Assembly: GCA_013821455.1 (NCBI GenBank)
Contig: JACDGS010000008.1
Coordinates: 50,012 to 114,011 of the forward strand
DNA length: 64,000 bases
Source: Chthoniobacterales bacterium
GTDB taxonomy: Bacteria; Verrucomicrobiota; Verrucomicrobiia; Chthoniobacterales; UBA10450
Direction: 5' to 3'
Below, piece by piece: positions 10,122-18,647 of the stretch (position 1 is its first letter; each line of letters opens with the position of its first letter). The notes beneath the pieces were generated by a model. That model saw only the letters and a program-made list of their open reading frames with translations, had not been told where the DNA came from and searched no databases. Both the position numbers and the translations under genes were made by a program.

Positions 10122-10934
10122 ATGCGCAAACTCAATCTTTTTTTAACTGCAGTCGCTCTCACGGGCTTCGGTGCCCTGGCACAAGCCGCTCCCGCTAACA
10201 AGGCCGAAAACGTCACCGTCGTCCTTGTTCATGGCGCCTTTGCGGAGTCGTCCAGTTGGGACGGCGTTATCCCGAAACTCGAGGCGAAAGGCTACAAGGT
10301 CATAGCCGCGGCGAATCCGCTGCGCAGCTTGAAGACCGATGCGGACTTCGTCGGCGGCGTCGTCGCGAGCATTGAGGGTCCGGTTGTTCTCGTCGGCCAC
10401 TCTTATGGCGGTGCCGTCATTACGAACGCGGCGAGCGGGCATGCTAACGTCAAGGCGCTCGTTTACATCGATGGCTTCGCGCCTGAGCCAGGCGAAACTG
10501 CGGTCGCGTTGTCCGGCCAGTTCCCCGGCAGCACGCTCGCGCCCGCCCTAGCTCATCCAGTTGCGCTGCCCGGCGGCGGCAAGGACCTCTACATTGACGG
10601 ACAGAAGTTTCGCGCGCAGTTCGCGGCCGACGTCGCGGAGCCGGCGGCGAAACTGATGTTCACGACGCAACGCCCGATTACCGAGGCGGCCTTGAACGAG
10701 CCCGCCGGCGAGGCCACATGGAAAACGATCCCGTCCTGGTTCATCTACGGAAGCCTCGACAAGAACATCCCGCCGGCCGCGCATGCCTTCATGGCCAAAC
10801 GCGCCCACGCGAAAGAAACGGTCGAGATCAAAGGCGGGTCGCACGTTGTGATGATTTCGCATCCAGATAAAGTCGCGGACATGATCTTACGCGCGGCGCG
10901 ATCGATCGACCCCACGCACACCGCTTCGAAGTAG
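10122..10934 (+). CDS. exported alpha/beta hydrolase (esterase-like), 270 aa
   Basis: I place the start at the ATG at 10122, because it begins a clean signal peptide (residues 1-23, ending AQAAPA); the frame also stays open upstream. VHGAF at 36-40 forms the oxyanion region, GHSYGG places Ser94 as nucleophile, and GGSHVVMISHP holds the C-terminal His. It belongs to the family of short alpha/beta hydrolases often labelled salicylate esterase-like. A TCGTTAGGC-type word (10088-10096) lies 26 bp before the start. The next gene follows after two bases, so this may be the first gene of the long operon that follows. Confidence 0.85.
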   Translation: MRKLNLFLTAVALTGFGALAQAAPANKAENVTVVLVHGAFAESSSWDGVIPKLEAKGYKVIAAANPLRSLKTDADFVGGVVASIEGPVVLVGHSYGGAVITNAASGHANVKALVYIDGFAPEPGETAVALSGQFPGSTLAPALAHPVALPGGGKDLYIDGQKFRAQFAADVAEPAAKLMFTTQRPITEAALNEPAGEATWKTIPSWFIYGSLDKNIPPAAHAFMAKRAHAKETVEIKGGSHVVMISHPDKVADMILRAARSIDPTHTASK

Positions 10935-10936
10935 CC

Positions 10937-11578
10937 ATGGCCCGCAGATACCAGGAACTTATGATGACGCCGGCCGTGCAGGAAGCCCAGCGGCATTACT
11001 ACGGCCGGGCGCCGCAGTTTCCCACGAGCGCGGTGAGCGAGAACACCCCGCTCGGCCCGGATGAAATCGAGTTCATCGGAGAGCGCGACAGCTTCTACCT
11101 CGCGACCGTGACAGAGACCGGCTGGCCGTATGTGCAACATCGCGGCGGCCCGATCGGATTCTTGCGCGTGGTCAATCCGCATGCGCTCGCGTTCGACGAT
11201 TTCCTCGGTAATCGCCAGCTTCTCTCCACCGGCAATCTCGCGGGCGGCAACGATCGCGTCGCGCTCTTCCTGATGGATTACCCGCAGCGCACGCGGCTGA
11301 AAATCATGGGCCACGCGCGGGTGGTCGATGCGCAAGACGAACCGGCGCTTGCCAGGGATCTCATCCCGGACAAGCAACTACTCCCAAAAGTGGAGCGCGT
11401 ATTCATAGTCGATGTCGTCTCGTTCGATTGGAACTGCGCGCAGTACATCACGCCTCGCTACACGGAAGAAGAGGTCGAGAGGATCATCGCGGCGCCTTTG
11501 AAAGCCCGCATTCGCGAACTCGAGGCCGAGCTAAGCGGGCCGTCTAATCTGGATGTCGACGAAGGGCGGGAGCTATGA
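10937..11578 (+). CDS. pyridoxamine 5'-phosphate oxidase (PPOX) family flavoprotein
   Basis: The 213-residue protein has the layout of the PPOX / FMN-binding split-barrel family: ERDSFYLATVTETGWPYVQHRGGPIGFLRV near residues 48-77, then a GNRQLLSTGNL strand and RLKIMGHARVV. Family members bind FMN or F420 and reduce diverse substrates; this subgroup is close to oxidoreductases found in detoxification settings rather than vitamin B6 enzymes. A helical C-terminal tail (residues 180-213) follows the barrel. Its TGA overlaps the ATG of the SDR gene by four bases, which indicates translational coupling. Confidence 0.85.
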   Translation: MARRYQELMMTPAVQEAQRHYYGRAPQFPTSAVSENTPLGPDEIEFIGERDSFYLATVTETGWPYVQHRGGPIGFLRVVNPHALAFDDFLGNRQLLSTGNLAGGNDRVALFLMDYPQRTRLKIMGHARVVDAQDEPALARDLIPDKQLLPKVERVFIVDVVSFDWNCAQYITPRYTEEEVERIIAAPLKARIRELEAELSGPSNLDVDEGREL

Positions 11579-12402
11579 AGAAAACTGTTCTAATCACCGG
11601 GACATCGACTGGTCTTGGTCTCACGTCTGCCAAGTACTTCGCGCGGAATGGCTGGAACGTCATCGCCACGATGCGGCGGCCAGAAGGTCATACCGAATTG
11701 GATCAAGCCGAAGATACGTTCGTTACTCGCCTCGATGTCCAAGATCGAGCCAGCATCAGCGCCGCGATCGACGCGGGGATCGGTCGCTTCGGCCGGATCG
11801 ACGCGCTGGTGAATAATGCCGGCTTCGGCCTCTTCGGAATCTTCGAGGCGACCCCGCGCGAGAAGATCCAGGAGCAGTTCGCGGTCAATGTCTTCGGCGT
11901 CATGGACGTCACGCGCGCGATCCTGCCGCACTTCCGAGAAAACAAGAGCGGCACCATCGTGAATGTGAGCTCTGGCGCGGGCGTGTTCACCCTGCCGATG
12001 GTCTCCCTTTATTGCGCGAGCAAGTTCGCTCTTGAAGGATTCTCAGAAGCGCTCTCCTACGAGCTCTCTTCGTTAGGCATCATAGTAAAACTTGTCGAGC
12101 CGGGTGGCGTCCTCACCACGAACTTCGGCAAACGCAGCGGCGCGGAAGCCGCGGCCAGCGCGCCGCCTCCAGACTATGCGCCGTTTGTCTCTCGTGCCGA
12201 GGCCGTGTTTGCGGGTCTGCGCGCGGATCGACTCGCGAGCGAAGAGGATGTCGCGAAGGTCATCTTCGAGGCGACGACCGACCGGTCTGATAAGCTCCGC
12301 TATGTCGCGACAATCGACATTTTGCCGCTCGTGCAAGCGCGCCGCGAAACCTCCGAGGAGCAGTACATCGCGTTCATGCGCTCCCGCTTTGCCAGCAAAT
12401 GA
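11575..12402 (+). CDS. short-chain dehydrogenase/reductase (classical SDR)
   Basis: The Rossmann nucleotide-binding motif TGTSTGLG lies at residues 8-15, NNAG at 80-83, the catalytic Ser at 132-133 and YCASK with Tyr146 and Lys150. Length (275) is normal for classical SDRs with an extended C-terminus. The enzyme would oxidise or reduce an alcohol/carbonyl with NAD(P)H in the cytosol; the substrate is unknown. It is joined to the PPOX gene and to the cobalt transporter gene by ATGA overlaps, so all three are likely made together. Confidence 0.9.
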   Translation: MKKTVLITGTSTGLGLTSAKYFARNGWNVIATMRRPEGHTELDQAEDTFVTRLDVQDRASISAAIDAGIGRFGRIDALVNNAGFGLFGIFEATPREKIQEQFAVNVFGVMDVTRAILPHFRENKSGTIVNVSSGAGVFTLPMVSLYCASKFALEGFSEALSYELSSLGIIVKLVEPGGVLTTNFGKRSGAEAAASAPPPDYAPFVSRAEAVFAGLRADRLASEEDVAKVIFEATTDRSDKLRYVATIDILPLVQARRETSEEQYIAFMRSRFASK

Positions 12403-13106
12403 ATTCGACGCTCCTCATCTGTCTCGCGCTCGGCATGCGTCACGCCGTCGATCCCGATCATCTGACTGCGATCGATGGCATGTGCCGCATCCGTCCGCGA
12501 CGGACGAACGGCGTCTACTTCGCCGTCGGCCACGGCTTCATCGTGACAATCCTCGCCGCTGGCGTCGGACGCGCGTTCGCTGGACGCGCCGAGTTTTTCG
12601 GCCCATGGCTTCTGTTCGTAATCGGCGCCGTCACGCTCTGGAAAGTGCTGCGACCGTCCGCGCCATCTTCCGCCATCGCGCGGCCGATTATTGCGCAACC
12701 GTTTCTATTGGGAATGTTGCTCGCCGCGGGGTTCGAGACGGCCTCGCAGTTGTCGGCGCTCGTCCTAGCGGACCAGACGAATCCCTGGCTGCTCGGGATC
12801 GCATTCTCCACCGGAATGGTGCTGGTCGATGGCCTCGACGGTTATCTCGCTACCTCGACACAGAGTCTCGCCGCGACCGGCGCGGCGAACGCGCGCAACG
12901 CCTCGCGCTGGCTCGGCATCCTCGTGGTGGTGTTCTCGTTCGCCCTTGGGGCGACCAAGCTGACTGGCTTCGAGTTGGATGCACTCGCGCTGCCGCTTGG
13001 CGTGGTGCTGTTCATCATCGTCATCGGCTTACGTGTTTGGGCGCGGAGCGGCGGCGCGCACTTTGAAATCGATCAACCGGAGGTTAACCATGCCAGAGCC
13101 AGCTAG
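12399..13106 (+). CDS. NiCoT/NicO-family nickel-cobalt transporter
   Basis: The 235-residue protein has several hydrophobic helices and the HAVDPDH motif at residues 15-21, the HX4DH signature in helix II of nickel/cobalt permeases. A second His-containing helix (FAVGHGFIV, about 41-49) is also typical. In Rhodococcus the homologous permease NhlF supplies cobalt to a nitrile hydratase. Here the gene overlaps the downstream hydratase-like genes, which have a cobalt-type site, so cobalt uptake for that enzyme is the likely role. The start overlaps the SDR stop (ATGA) and the end overlaps the next gene by 17 bp. Confidence 0.87.
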   Translation: MNSTLLICLALGMRHAVDPDHLTAIDGMCRIRPRRTNGVYFAVGHGFIVTILAAGVGRAFAGRAEFFGPWLLFVIGAVTLWKVLRPSAPSSAIARPIIAQPFLLGMLLAAGFETASQLSALVLADQTNPWLLGIAFSTGMVLVDGLDGYLATSTQSLAATGAANARNASRWLGILVVVFSFALGATKLTGFELDALALPLGVVLFIIVIGLRVWARSGGAHFEIDQPEVNHARAS

Positions 13107-13437
13107 CGGAACGGCGACGCCGTCGCTCCATACCGTGAAGTCGTTCGGCGATCAGCCGGTGTGGAAAGCGGGTGACGCGATCCGCATTTCGGTGCGCTAT
13201 CCGATCGCGCACTACCGCGTGCCTCGTTATATCCGCGGTAAGCGCGGTCTCGTTGAGATGGTGATCGCTCGCGCATTGGTGAACAACGAAGAGGAAGGAT
13301 TTGGCCGTAATGCCGGACAGTTGGGTTACTACTATCGCGTCGCTATCCCGCTGCAAGAGCTATGGCCCGATTACGTCGGCTCGCCTAACGATAACCTGCG
13401 GATCGAAGTCTTTGAAACCTGGCTGGAAAAGAACTGA
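13090..13437 (+). CDS. split-beta C-terminal (SH3-like) subunit, nitrile hydratase/thiocyanate hydrolase type
   Basis: The 115-residue protein aligns with the SH3-like C-terminal half of nitrile hydratase beta subunits (VRYPIAHYRVPRYIRGKRG near residues 35-53, ending ELWPDY...ETWLEKN). It is encoded alone, without the N-terminal helical half. This matches thiocyanate hydrolase alpha (ScnA) and toyocamycin nitrile hydratase, in which the beta chain is split. From memory of ScnA, the shared EEEGFG...LWPDY pattern is closer to that subunit than to ordinary beta chains. I start at the ATG at 13090, inside the end of the transporter gene. The alpha gene begins four bases after its stop codon. Confidence 0.82.
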   Translation: MPEPASGTATPSLHTVKSFGDQPVWKAGDAIRISVRYPIAHYRVPRYIRGKRGLVEMVIARALVNNEEEGFGRNAGQLGYYYRVAIPLQELWPDYVGSPNDNLRIEVFETWLEKN

Positions 13438-13440
13438 CCT

Positions 13441-14091
13441 ATGGATGCACACGATCATCACCACGACCACACCGCGACCGCTGCGCCGCAGACCGAAGCC
13501 CCGCCCGGATATTACGAGACCATGGAAACTGCTCTGCGCGAGCTCCTGGTCGAAAAAAAACTCATCGGCGCGGGCGAGATTCGGAGGCAAATCGAAGTGC
13601 TTGATTCACGCACTCCGGCACTCGGTGCAAAGGTAGTGGCGCGAGCATGGGTCGACCCAGACTTCCGTCGCCGACTCCTGGCTAATGGCCGGACAGCTTG
13701 TGAGCAGGACTTCGGCATCAGCTTCTACGATGACACGGAGCTGATCGTGCTAGAGAACACGGAGAAGGTTCACAACCTCGTCGTCTGCACACTTTGCTCC
13801 TGCTATCCGCGACCAGTGCTAGGTCTGCCACCCGATTGGTATAAGCAGAAGGCTTATCGAGCTCGGGCGGTACGGGATCCACGCGCAGTGCTAGCCGAGT
13901 TCGGCACCATCATTCCGGATGATGTCGAAATACGCGTGAGTGACTCGACCGCGGTGGTGCGCTTTCTGGTCTTACCGCGCAGACCCGAAGGTACAGAGAA
14001 TTTCAGCGAGGAGGAGCTCACCGCTTTAGTCACGCGGGATTCCATGATCGGCGTGGTGCCAGTCCAACTTCAAACCGGAATCTTGTCATGA
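13441..14091 (+). CDS. cobalt-type nitrile hydratase alpha / thiocyanate hydrolase gamma subunit
   Basis: The catalytic chain of 216 residues carries VCTLCSC with Cys116, Cys119, Ser120 and Cys121. CTLCSC (Thr, not Ser, in the second place) is the signature of the Co(III) form; two cysteines become oxidised in known enzymes. The downstream YPRPVLGLPPDWYK and VTRDSMIGV blocks are also conserved. The N-terminus has a His-rich stretch (HDHHHDH, residues 4-10), like the one I recall in thiocyanate hydrolase gamma, possibly for metal capture. It would hydrate nitriles to amides or hydrolyse thiocyanate; the substrate cannot be fixed from sequence alone. No amidase gene follows. Confidence 0.9.
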   Translation: MDAHDHHHDHTATAAPQTEAPPGYYETMETALRELLVEKKLIGAGEIRRQIEVLDSRTPALGAKVVARAWVDPDFRRRLLANGRTACEQDFGISFYDDTELIVLENTEKVHNLVVCTLCSCYPRPVLGLPPDWYKQKAYRARAVRDPRAVLAEFGTIIPDDVEIRVSDSTAVVRFLVLPRRPEGTENFSEEELTALVTRDSMIGVVPVQLQTGILS

Positions 14092-14414
14092 CTCCAACAG
14101 AACAGTTAGTAACTCGCCTACCTAACGACATTGGGGGGTTGGAAGCCGGGCGCATTCAACAAACCGACCATCCACTCGAACCCTGGGAAAAGCGCTGCCA
14201 TGCCCTCGCTGACGTGCTCGACTACCACAAGATCATCAGCACAGAAGAGAAACGCCGCGGCGTCGAGTCGTTAGGCGGGAAGATGGTTGGCGAACTCACC
14301 TACTACGAACGGTGGATTGTCGCCTTCGCTAACATCCTGTTTCAAAAAGGCGTCCTTACACCGGATGATCTCGCCAAGAAAATGGAGGAAATCGCCGCGC
14401 GATGGAAGGGTTAA
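14088..14414 (+). CDS. split-beta N-terminal subunit or activator, nitrile hydratase family
   Basis: This 108-residue helical protein has the N-terminal beta-subunit pattern: LPNDIGG at 10-16, LEPWEKRCHAL near 31-41, EEKRRG near 54-59 and TYYERWIVAFANIL near 72-85. It could be the second half of a split beta subunit (as ScnB in thiocyanate hydrolase) or an NhlE/P14K-like maturation chaperone, since these are related. With the separate SH3-like subunit upstream, the split-subunit reading is more likely. The ATG overlaps the alpha stop (ATGA), and the end overlaps the DUF302 reading frame by 13 bp. Confidence 0.8.
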   Translation: MTPTEQLVTRLPNDIGGLEAGRIQQTDHPLEPWEKRCHALADVLDYHKIISTEEKRRGVESLGGKMVGELTYYERWIVAFANILFQKGVLTPDDLAKKMEEIAARWKG

Positions 14415-14798
14415 CGACAATCCCAAGCAACTTTGGTCCAAAGGAGACGATGGACCGGGTGGAGGCGGAGATTCGCGCGCGGAAGCTAACTATCTTTGCC
14501 CGAATTGATCACGCTGCCGGGGCGAAAGATGAAGGGCTCGATTTGCGACCGACCGAACTAATCATCTTCGGTAACGCGCGCGGTGGCACACCGCTAATGC
14601 AGGCTACGCACTACGGGGATTGACCTGCCTTTGAAGGTGCTCGTCTGGCAGGATGCCGCCGGTAAGACCTGGCTTTCCTACAATGATCCTAGTTGGATCG
14701 CCCAACGGCACGAACTCGGATCGAATACGCAGAGCGTTGTAACCAAGTTGGCGGAGATCCTCACCGCAATAACCAAGAAGGCAACCGGAGTCCTATGA
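14402..14798 (+). pseudogene. DUF302 protein gene with a +1 frameshift
   Basis: The first frame (from ATG 14402) reads as a DUF302 domain with IDHAAGAKDEGLDLRPTELIIFGN and GTPLMQA, then meets TGA at 14621. The family continuation, G-I-D-L-P-L-K-V-L-V-W-Q-D and then TWLSYNDPSWIAQRH, is present in the next frame from about 14616 to a TGA at 14796-14798. Removing one G from the GGGG run at 14615-14618 restores an intact protein of about 130 residues. This is either a real recent lesion or a base-calling error. The second part ends in an ATGA overlap with the next gene, as expected if the operon gene was intact. Confidence 0.8.
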
Positions 14799-16594
14799 AA
14801 ATATTATCGCTAAACAAACAAGGTGTGCTGAGTCGTTCCTACATTCTCGGTGCGAGCGTGGTTGTCTTGATAGGCGCGCCTGGCTCGATAGCTAACGAGA
14901 AGTCGCCGATTACTGCTGATTCATCGTTTCTAACTCAGATGACTCAAAGCATGAAGAAGATGGATAACGACATGATGGCCGCGCCCATGACTGGTAATCC
15001 CGATCATGACATGTCAGCCATGATGATCCCGCATCATCAAGGCGCCATCGACATGGCCAGGGAATATTTGGGGCAAGGCAAGGATCCGGTGTTACGAAGA
15101 CTCGCACAGGAAATCATTGTCACTCAAGCGCAAGAAATCGACGTGATGCAACGGCGACTTGCGCTTTTGGATAGCACGAAGACCGAGCCATCCAAGATCG
15201 CCGAAGAATCAACACCTCCAGCGACCGCAGCAAGTGGCGACCGTGTTTACACGGGTGATCAAACTTCGAATACGGTTTCAGTGATAGATCCAGACTCGAA
15301 CAAATTGTTAGGCGTGATCCGGCTTGGCGAGCCGGTGCCGGCTGCCCTAAGTGCTCTTTATCGCGGCCAATCACTCGTCTATGGCATTGGCTTCTCGCCT
15401 GACCATCGCACCATCGCTGTCGTTTCGATTGGTTCTAACTCCGTCACCTTTATCGACACGGCTACCAATAAAGTGAAGGGAGTCGTCTATATCGGACGTT
15501 CACCGCATGAAGCATTCTTTACTCCCAACGGCAAAGAACTGTGGGCGATGGTGCGGGACGAAGACTATGTCTCAGTCATTGATCCTGTGAAGATGAAGGA
15601 GACTCGCCGCATCAAAACGGCAAATGGTCCAGGAATGGTTTTGTTTAGCCCGGATGGGAAGTATGGCTTCGTTCCATCCAGCTTTACGTCCGAGCTGGAT
15701 GTCGTGGATACTAAGACTTATCAAGTGATAGCTCGCGTTCCGCAGGCGAGTCCGTTCTCTCCCAATCTCGCGGTGAGTCGCGATGGAACCGAAGTCTGGT
15801 TCACGCTGAAAGACTCTGGAAAGACGCAAGTGATGAACGCGCGCCCTCCGTTTAATATTCTGGCTACCCTTGAGACTGGGCCTATCACCAATCACGTCGC
15901 TCTCGTCGATAACAGCGCGGGCAAGTTCGCCTATGTCTCGATCGGTGGAGACAATGTGGTGAAGTTGTTTCGTCGCGGCGAGAAGCCGGAGTTAGTGGCC
16001 ACGATTCCTACCGGTGACCTTCCGCATGGTCTTTGGGGGTCAGGAGATGGCAAACGGGTCTATGTGGGACTGGAGAACCAGGACGCAGTCTCCGCGATCG
16101 ATACTAGCATTAACAAAGTCATAGCTACGATTCCAGTGGGACAGCAACCACAAGCGCTGGTCTATGTGCCAAACGCCGTGCCTAACGGCGATGGGAGGGC
16201 GAATCTCGTGCCGTTGGGAGAAGCCGGCCAGGCAAGCCATCTAAGTCTTGCTCCGGCCAGCGGCAGCGCCGGCTCGGCGAAGGCAACCGTTTCGATTAAT
16301 TCGTTAGGCCCGCTCGATCTCCTCGTAGCTGCGGTCGCGGGCTTGAAGCCAACCAGTAGCTATACGCTTTGGCTAGTAGCCGAGCGAACAGCGCCCTTCG
16401 GAACACGAGAAGCGCTCGCTACTTTCAAGACTAACCTGGCCGGCGCGCAAGTCGTGCAGGCGGTCGGCCCGTTACGGCAAATCCTTACTTCTACAGATGA
16501 GAGTTCGGATCAATCCAAGGAGCGATTCCTCTTAGTCACTGAGACATCGAATGACTCGGCAGAGCTGGTTCAAACCAAGACGGTATCTGAGTAA
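14795..16594 (+). CDS. DUF305 domain fused to a YVTN-type beta-propeller, exported
   Basis: I start at ATG 14795 (ATGA overlap with the DUF302 frame), which gives a signal-like N-terminus (residues 13-33). Residues about 45-130 form a DUF305 four-helix domain with DMSAMMIPHHQGAIDMA, a His/Met-rich pattern linked to copper and other metals in related proteins. Residues about 150-470 are beta-propeller blades with repeated 'VSVIDP..NK', 'TFIDTATNKV' and 'SAIDTSINKVIATIPVGQQP' words. A 120-residue C-terminal beta domain of unknown type ends the 599-residue protein. It is probably periplasmic, and may bind metal or redox partners of the upstream cobalt enzyme; that last point is inference. Confidence 0.85.
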   Translation: MKILSLNKQGVLSRSYILGASVVVLIGAPGSIANEKSPITADSSFLTQMTQSMKKMDNDMMAAPMTGNPDHDMSAMMIPHHQGAIDMAREYLGQGKDPVLRRLAQEIIVTQAQEIDVMQRRLALLDSTKTEPSKIAEESTPPATAASGDRVYTGDQTSNTVSVIDPDSNKLLGVIRLGEPVPAALSALYRGQSLVYGIGFSPDHRTIAVVSIGSNSVTFIDTATNKVKGVVYIGRSPHEAFFTPNGKELWAMVRDEDYVSVIDPVKMKETRRIKTANGPGMVLFSPDGKYGFVPSSFTSELDVVDTKTYQVIARVPQASPFSPNLAVSRDGTEVWFTLKDSGKTQVMNARPPFNILATLETGPITNHVALVDNSAGKFAYVSIGGDNVVKLFRRGEKPELVATIPTGDLPHGLWGSGDGKRVYVGLENQDAVSAIDTSINKVIATIPVGQQPQALVYVPNAVPNGDGRANLVPLGEAGQASHLSLAPASGSAGSAKATVSINSLGPLDLLVAAVAGLKPTSSYTLWLVAERTAPFGTREALATFKTNLAGAQVVQAVGPLRQILTSTDESSDQSKERFLLVTETSNDSAELVQTKTVSE

Positions 16595-16620
16595 CGATCT
16601 TCTCTCATCGCTGAATAACC

Positions 16621-17724
16621 ATGGACTTCGGAAAAATGAAAATCCCATTTAGGCTATATCTTCGTAGGATAATAGCGCTTACACTGATCCTAGGCGCAAC
16701 CGTTTTGCTGTGGAGTTCCCTAAGTCTTGCTAAGACTGCCACTGGAGAAGTCTCCAAGGTTGCGCCCGGAGCCGCTGGGTCGCCGTATCCGAACATGCCG
16801 CCCATCGCCGCCATCGGCGAGCGGGTCGACAAATACCTCGACGTGCCCGAGTCAGCTAAAGGTCCTCCGCTCGATCCGGTGAAGGGTTATCGCCTGCAAG
16901 AGCTAGGGAAGGACTTATACATGGTAACGGATAATGGTTATCAGTCGATGTTCCTGATCTATGAGCAGGGCGTGGTCGTGGTTGATGCGCCGCCTAGTTA
17001 TGCAGCGAAGTTACGCAAGGCGATTGCGGAAGTAACCGACAAGCCGATTACTCACCTGATCTACAGTCACGCGCACGCGGATCATATCGGCGGGGCAAGT
17101 GAGCTGGGTTATGTGCCGGTGATCATCGCCCATGACGAGACGAAGAGGCTGCTGGCGCGAGCGAAGGATCCTCATCGGCCACTGCCAACACTTACTTTTT
17201 CCGATCGTTATTCGCTCAAAGTGGGAAGCCAAGTGCTCGAGCTATCGTATCACGGCCCCGCGCACGAGCCGGGCAATATCTTCATCTACGCTCCCGCGCA
17301 GAAAACGCTCATGGTAGTCGATGTCGTCATCCCGGGTTGGATGCCATGGCGGCGGTTGTCACTCGCGCAAGATATTCCTGGTTACGTAGCCCAGATCGAA
17401 GAGATAAGACGAATGCCTTTCGAGACCTTCGTCGGTGGTCACGTTGCGCGGAGCGGCACTCACGCCGATGTGGAACTACAGAGTGAGTTCATTCACGACC
17501 TGCGGTCGGCCGCGATGGATGCACTCAACGCAACTAAGGCTCGCGAAGGAATGGACCCGCGCGACAAGGATAATCTCTGGGCGGTGTTTGACGATTACCT
17601 TGATCGCACTTCGGCTCGCTGCGTCGGAACCCTGACACCGAAATGGTCAACAAAACTTGCGGGCTTTGACGTTAACGTGTGGGATCAATGCTACGCGATG
17701 GAAGAGAGCCTGCGCATCGATTAA
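16621..17724 (+). CDS. exported MBL-fold metallo-hydrolase
   Basis: The protein (367 residues from ATG 16621; a second ATG at 16636 is equally possible) has a hydrophobic N-terminal segment at about 16-37 that may be a signal peptide or anchor. HAHADH at residues 150-155 is the HxHxDH metal motif, HGPAHEPGN carries the next ligand, and GGHVARSG the last. The LxxxMVTDNGYQSMFLIYEQGVVVVDAPP stretch is usual for exported quinoprotein-relay / lactonase-like MBL proteins. It follows the DUF305 gene by 26 bp and precedes an SDR gene. It is a distant relative of the MBL gene at 8 kb, not a close copy. Confidence 0.86.
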   Translation: MDFGKMKIPFRLYLRRIIALTLILGATVLLWSSLSLAKTATGEVSKVAPGAAGSPYPNMPPIAAIGERVDKYLDVPESAKGPPLDPVKGYRLQELGKDLYMVTDNGYQSMFLIYEQGVVVVDAPPSYAAKLRKAIAEVTDKPITHLIYSHAHADHIGGASELGYVPVIIAHDETKRLLARAKDPHRPLPTLTFSDRYSLKVGSQVLELSYHGPAHEPGNIFIYAPAQKTLMVVDVVIPGWMPWRRLSLAQDIPGYVAQIEEIRRMPFETFVGGHVARSGTHADVELQSEFIHDLRSAAMDALNATKAREGMDPRDKDNLWAVFDDYLDRTSARCVGTLTPKWSTKLAGFDVNVWDQCYAMEESLRID

Positions 17725-17764
17725 TGCGCATCTCTAACGAGCACTAGATATAGAAAACAAAACT

Positions 17765-18526
17765 ATGAACACAACACAGAAACTTGCGGGAAAGATTGCC
17801 CTTGTCACCGGCGGAAGCAGCGGCCTTGGGCTAGCTACAGCTAAACAGTTCGTCGCGGAAGGCGCTCACGTCTTTATAACTGGGCGACATCAAGGCGAGC
17901 TGGATGCGGCGGCCAAAGAAGTCGGAGGTAGCATTACCGCGGTCCAGGGAGACATCGCAAAGCTCGACGATCTCGATCGGCTTTACGCTACGATCAAAGA
18001 CGAGAAAGGCCGGCTCGATATACTGTTCGCCAACGCGGGCAGTGGCGAGTTCGTAGCACTTGAGCAAATCACAGAGGAACACTTCGACAAGTTCTTTGGA
18101 ATTAATGTGAAGGGAACACTCTTCACCGTCCAGAGGGCGCTGCCGCTCATGTCCGTTGGCGGATCGATTGTGATTAATGGCTCGATGGTCTCGGTCAAAG
18201 GTGTGCCCGGATTCAGCGTTTACGCGGCGACTAAGGCCGCGCTGCGCTCCTTCGCACGGACGTGGATCGTTGACCTGAAAGGGCGAGGCATTCGGGTCAA
18301 CGTGGTAAGTCCCGGCACGATCGTGACGCCGGCCTATAAGTCTGAGCTGGGAATGAATGACGAGCAGATCGAAGAGTCTAAGGCACAAGCTGCAGCCACT
18401 ACTCCATTGGGTCGTACCGGTACGCCGGACGAGATTGCAAAAGCCGTCGTCTTCCTCGCATCCGATGACAGCAGCTTCGTCAACGGAATCGAGCTGTTCG
18501 TCGATGGTGGCGCGGCGCAGATTTGA
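17765..18526 (+). CDS. SDR family oxidoreductase (FabG-like)
   Basis: Classical SDR of 253 residues: TGGSSGLG cofactor motif at residues 15-22, NAG near 89-91, catalytic Ser in INGSMVS, and YAATK carrying the Tyr/Lys pair, with the C-terminal DGG of this subfamily. It would carry out NAD(P)-dependent oxidoreduction on an unknown alcohol or ketone. The 40 bp gap after the MBL gene is AT-rich; the gene may be transcribed with it. Its stop is followed directly by a small hairpin. Confidence 0.9.
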   Translation: MNTTQKLAGKIALVTGGSSGLGLATAKQFVAEGAHVFITGRHQGELDAAAKEVGGSITAVQGDIAKLDDLDRLYATIKDEKGRLDILFANAGSGEFVALEQITEEHFDKFFGINVKGTLFTVQRALPLMSVGGSIVINGSMVSVKGVPGFSVYAATKAALRSFARTWIVDLKGRGIRVNVVSPGTIVTPAYKSELGMNDEQIEESKAQAAATTPLGRTGTPDEIAKAVVFLASDDSSFVNGIELFVDGGAAQI

Positions 18527-18545
18527 GGCCCCATTATCAATGGGC
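18527..18545 (+). terminator. possible hairpin terminator after the SDR gene
   Basis: GGCCCCATT, a three-base loop ATC and AATGGGCC form a stem with one bulged C immediately after the SDR stop codon. No run of T follows, so it is at best a weak or factor-assisted terminator. Confidence 0.3.
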
Positions 18546-18647
18546 CGAAGGAGGGACTTCGCCCTAAGGGTTGGCCTGCCCGCTCCTTCATCATGTAGCT
18601 AACGGCGAAGCCGATAAAGGCGCGCGTGCGCTGGGCAAGTGCTAGCT

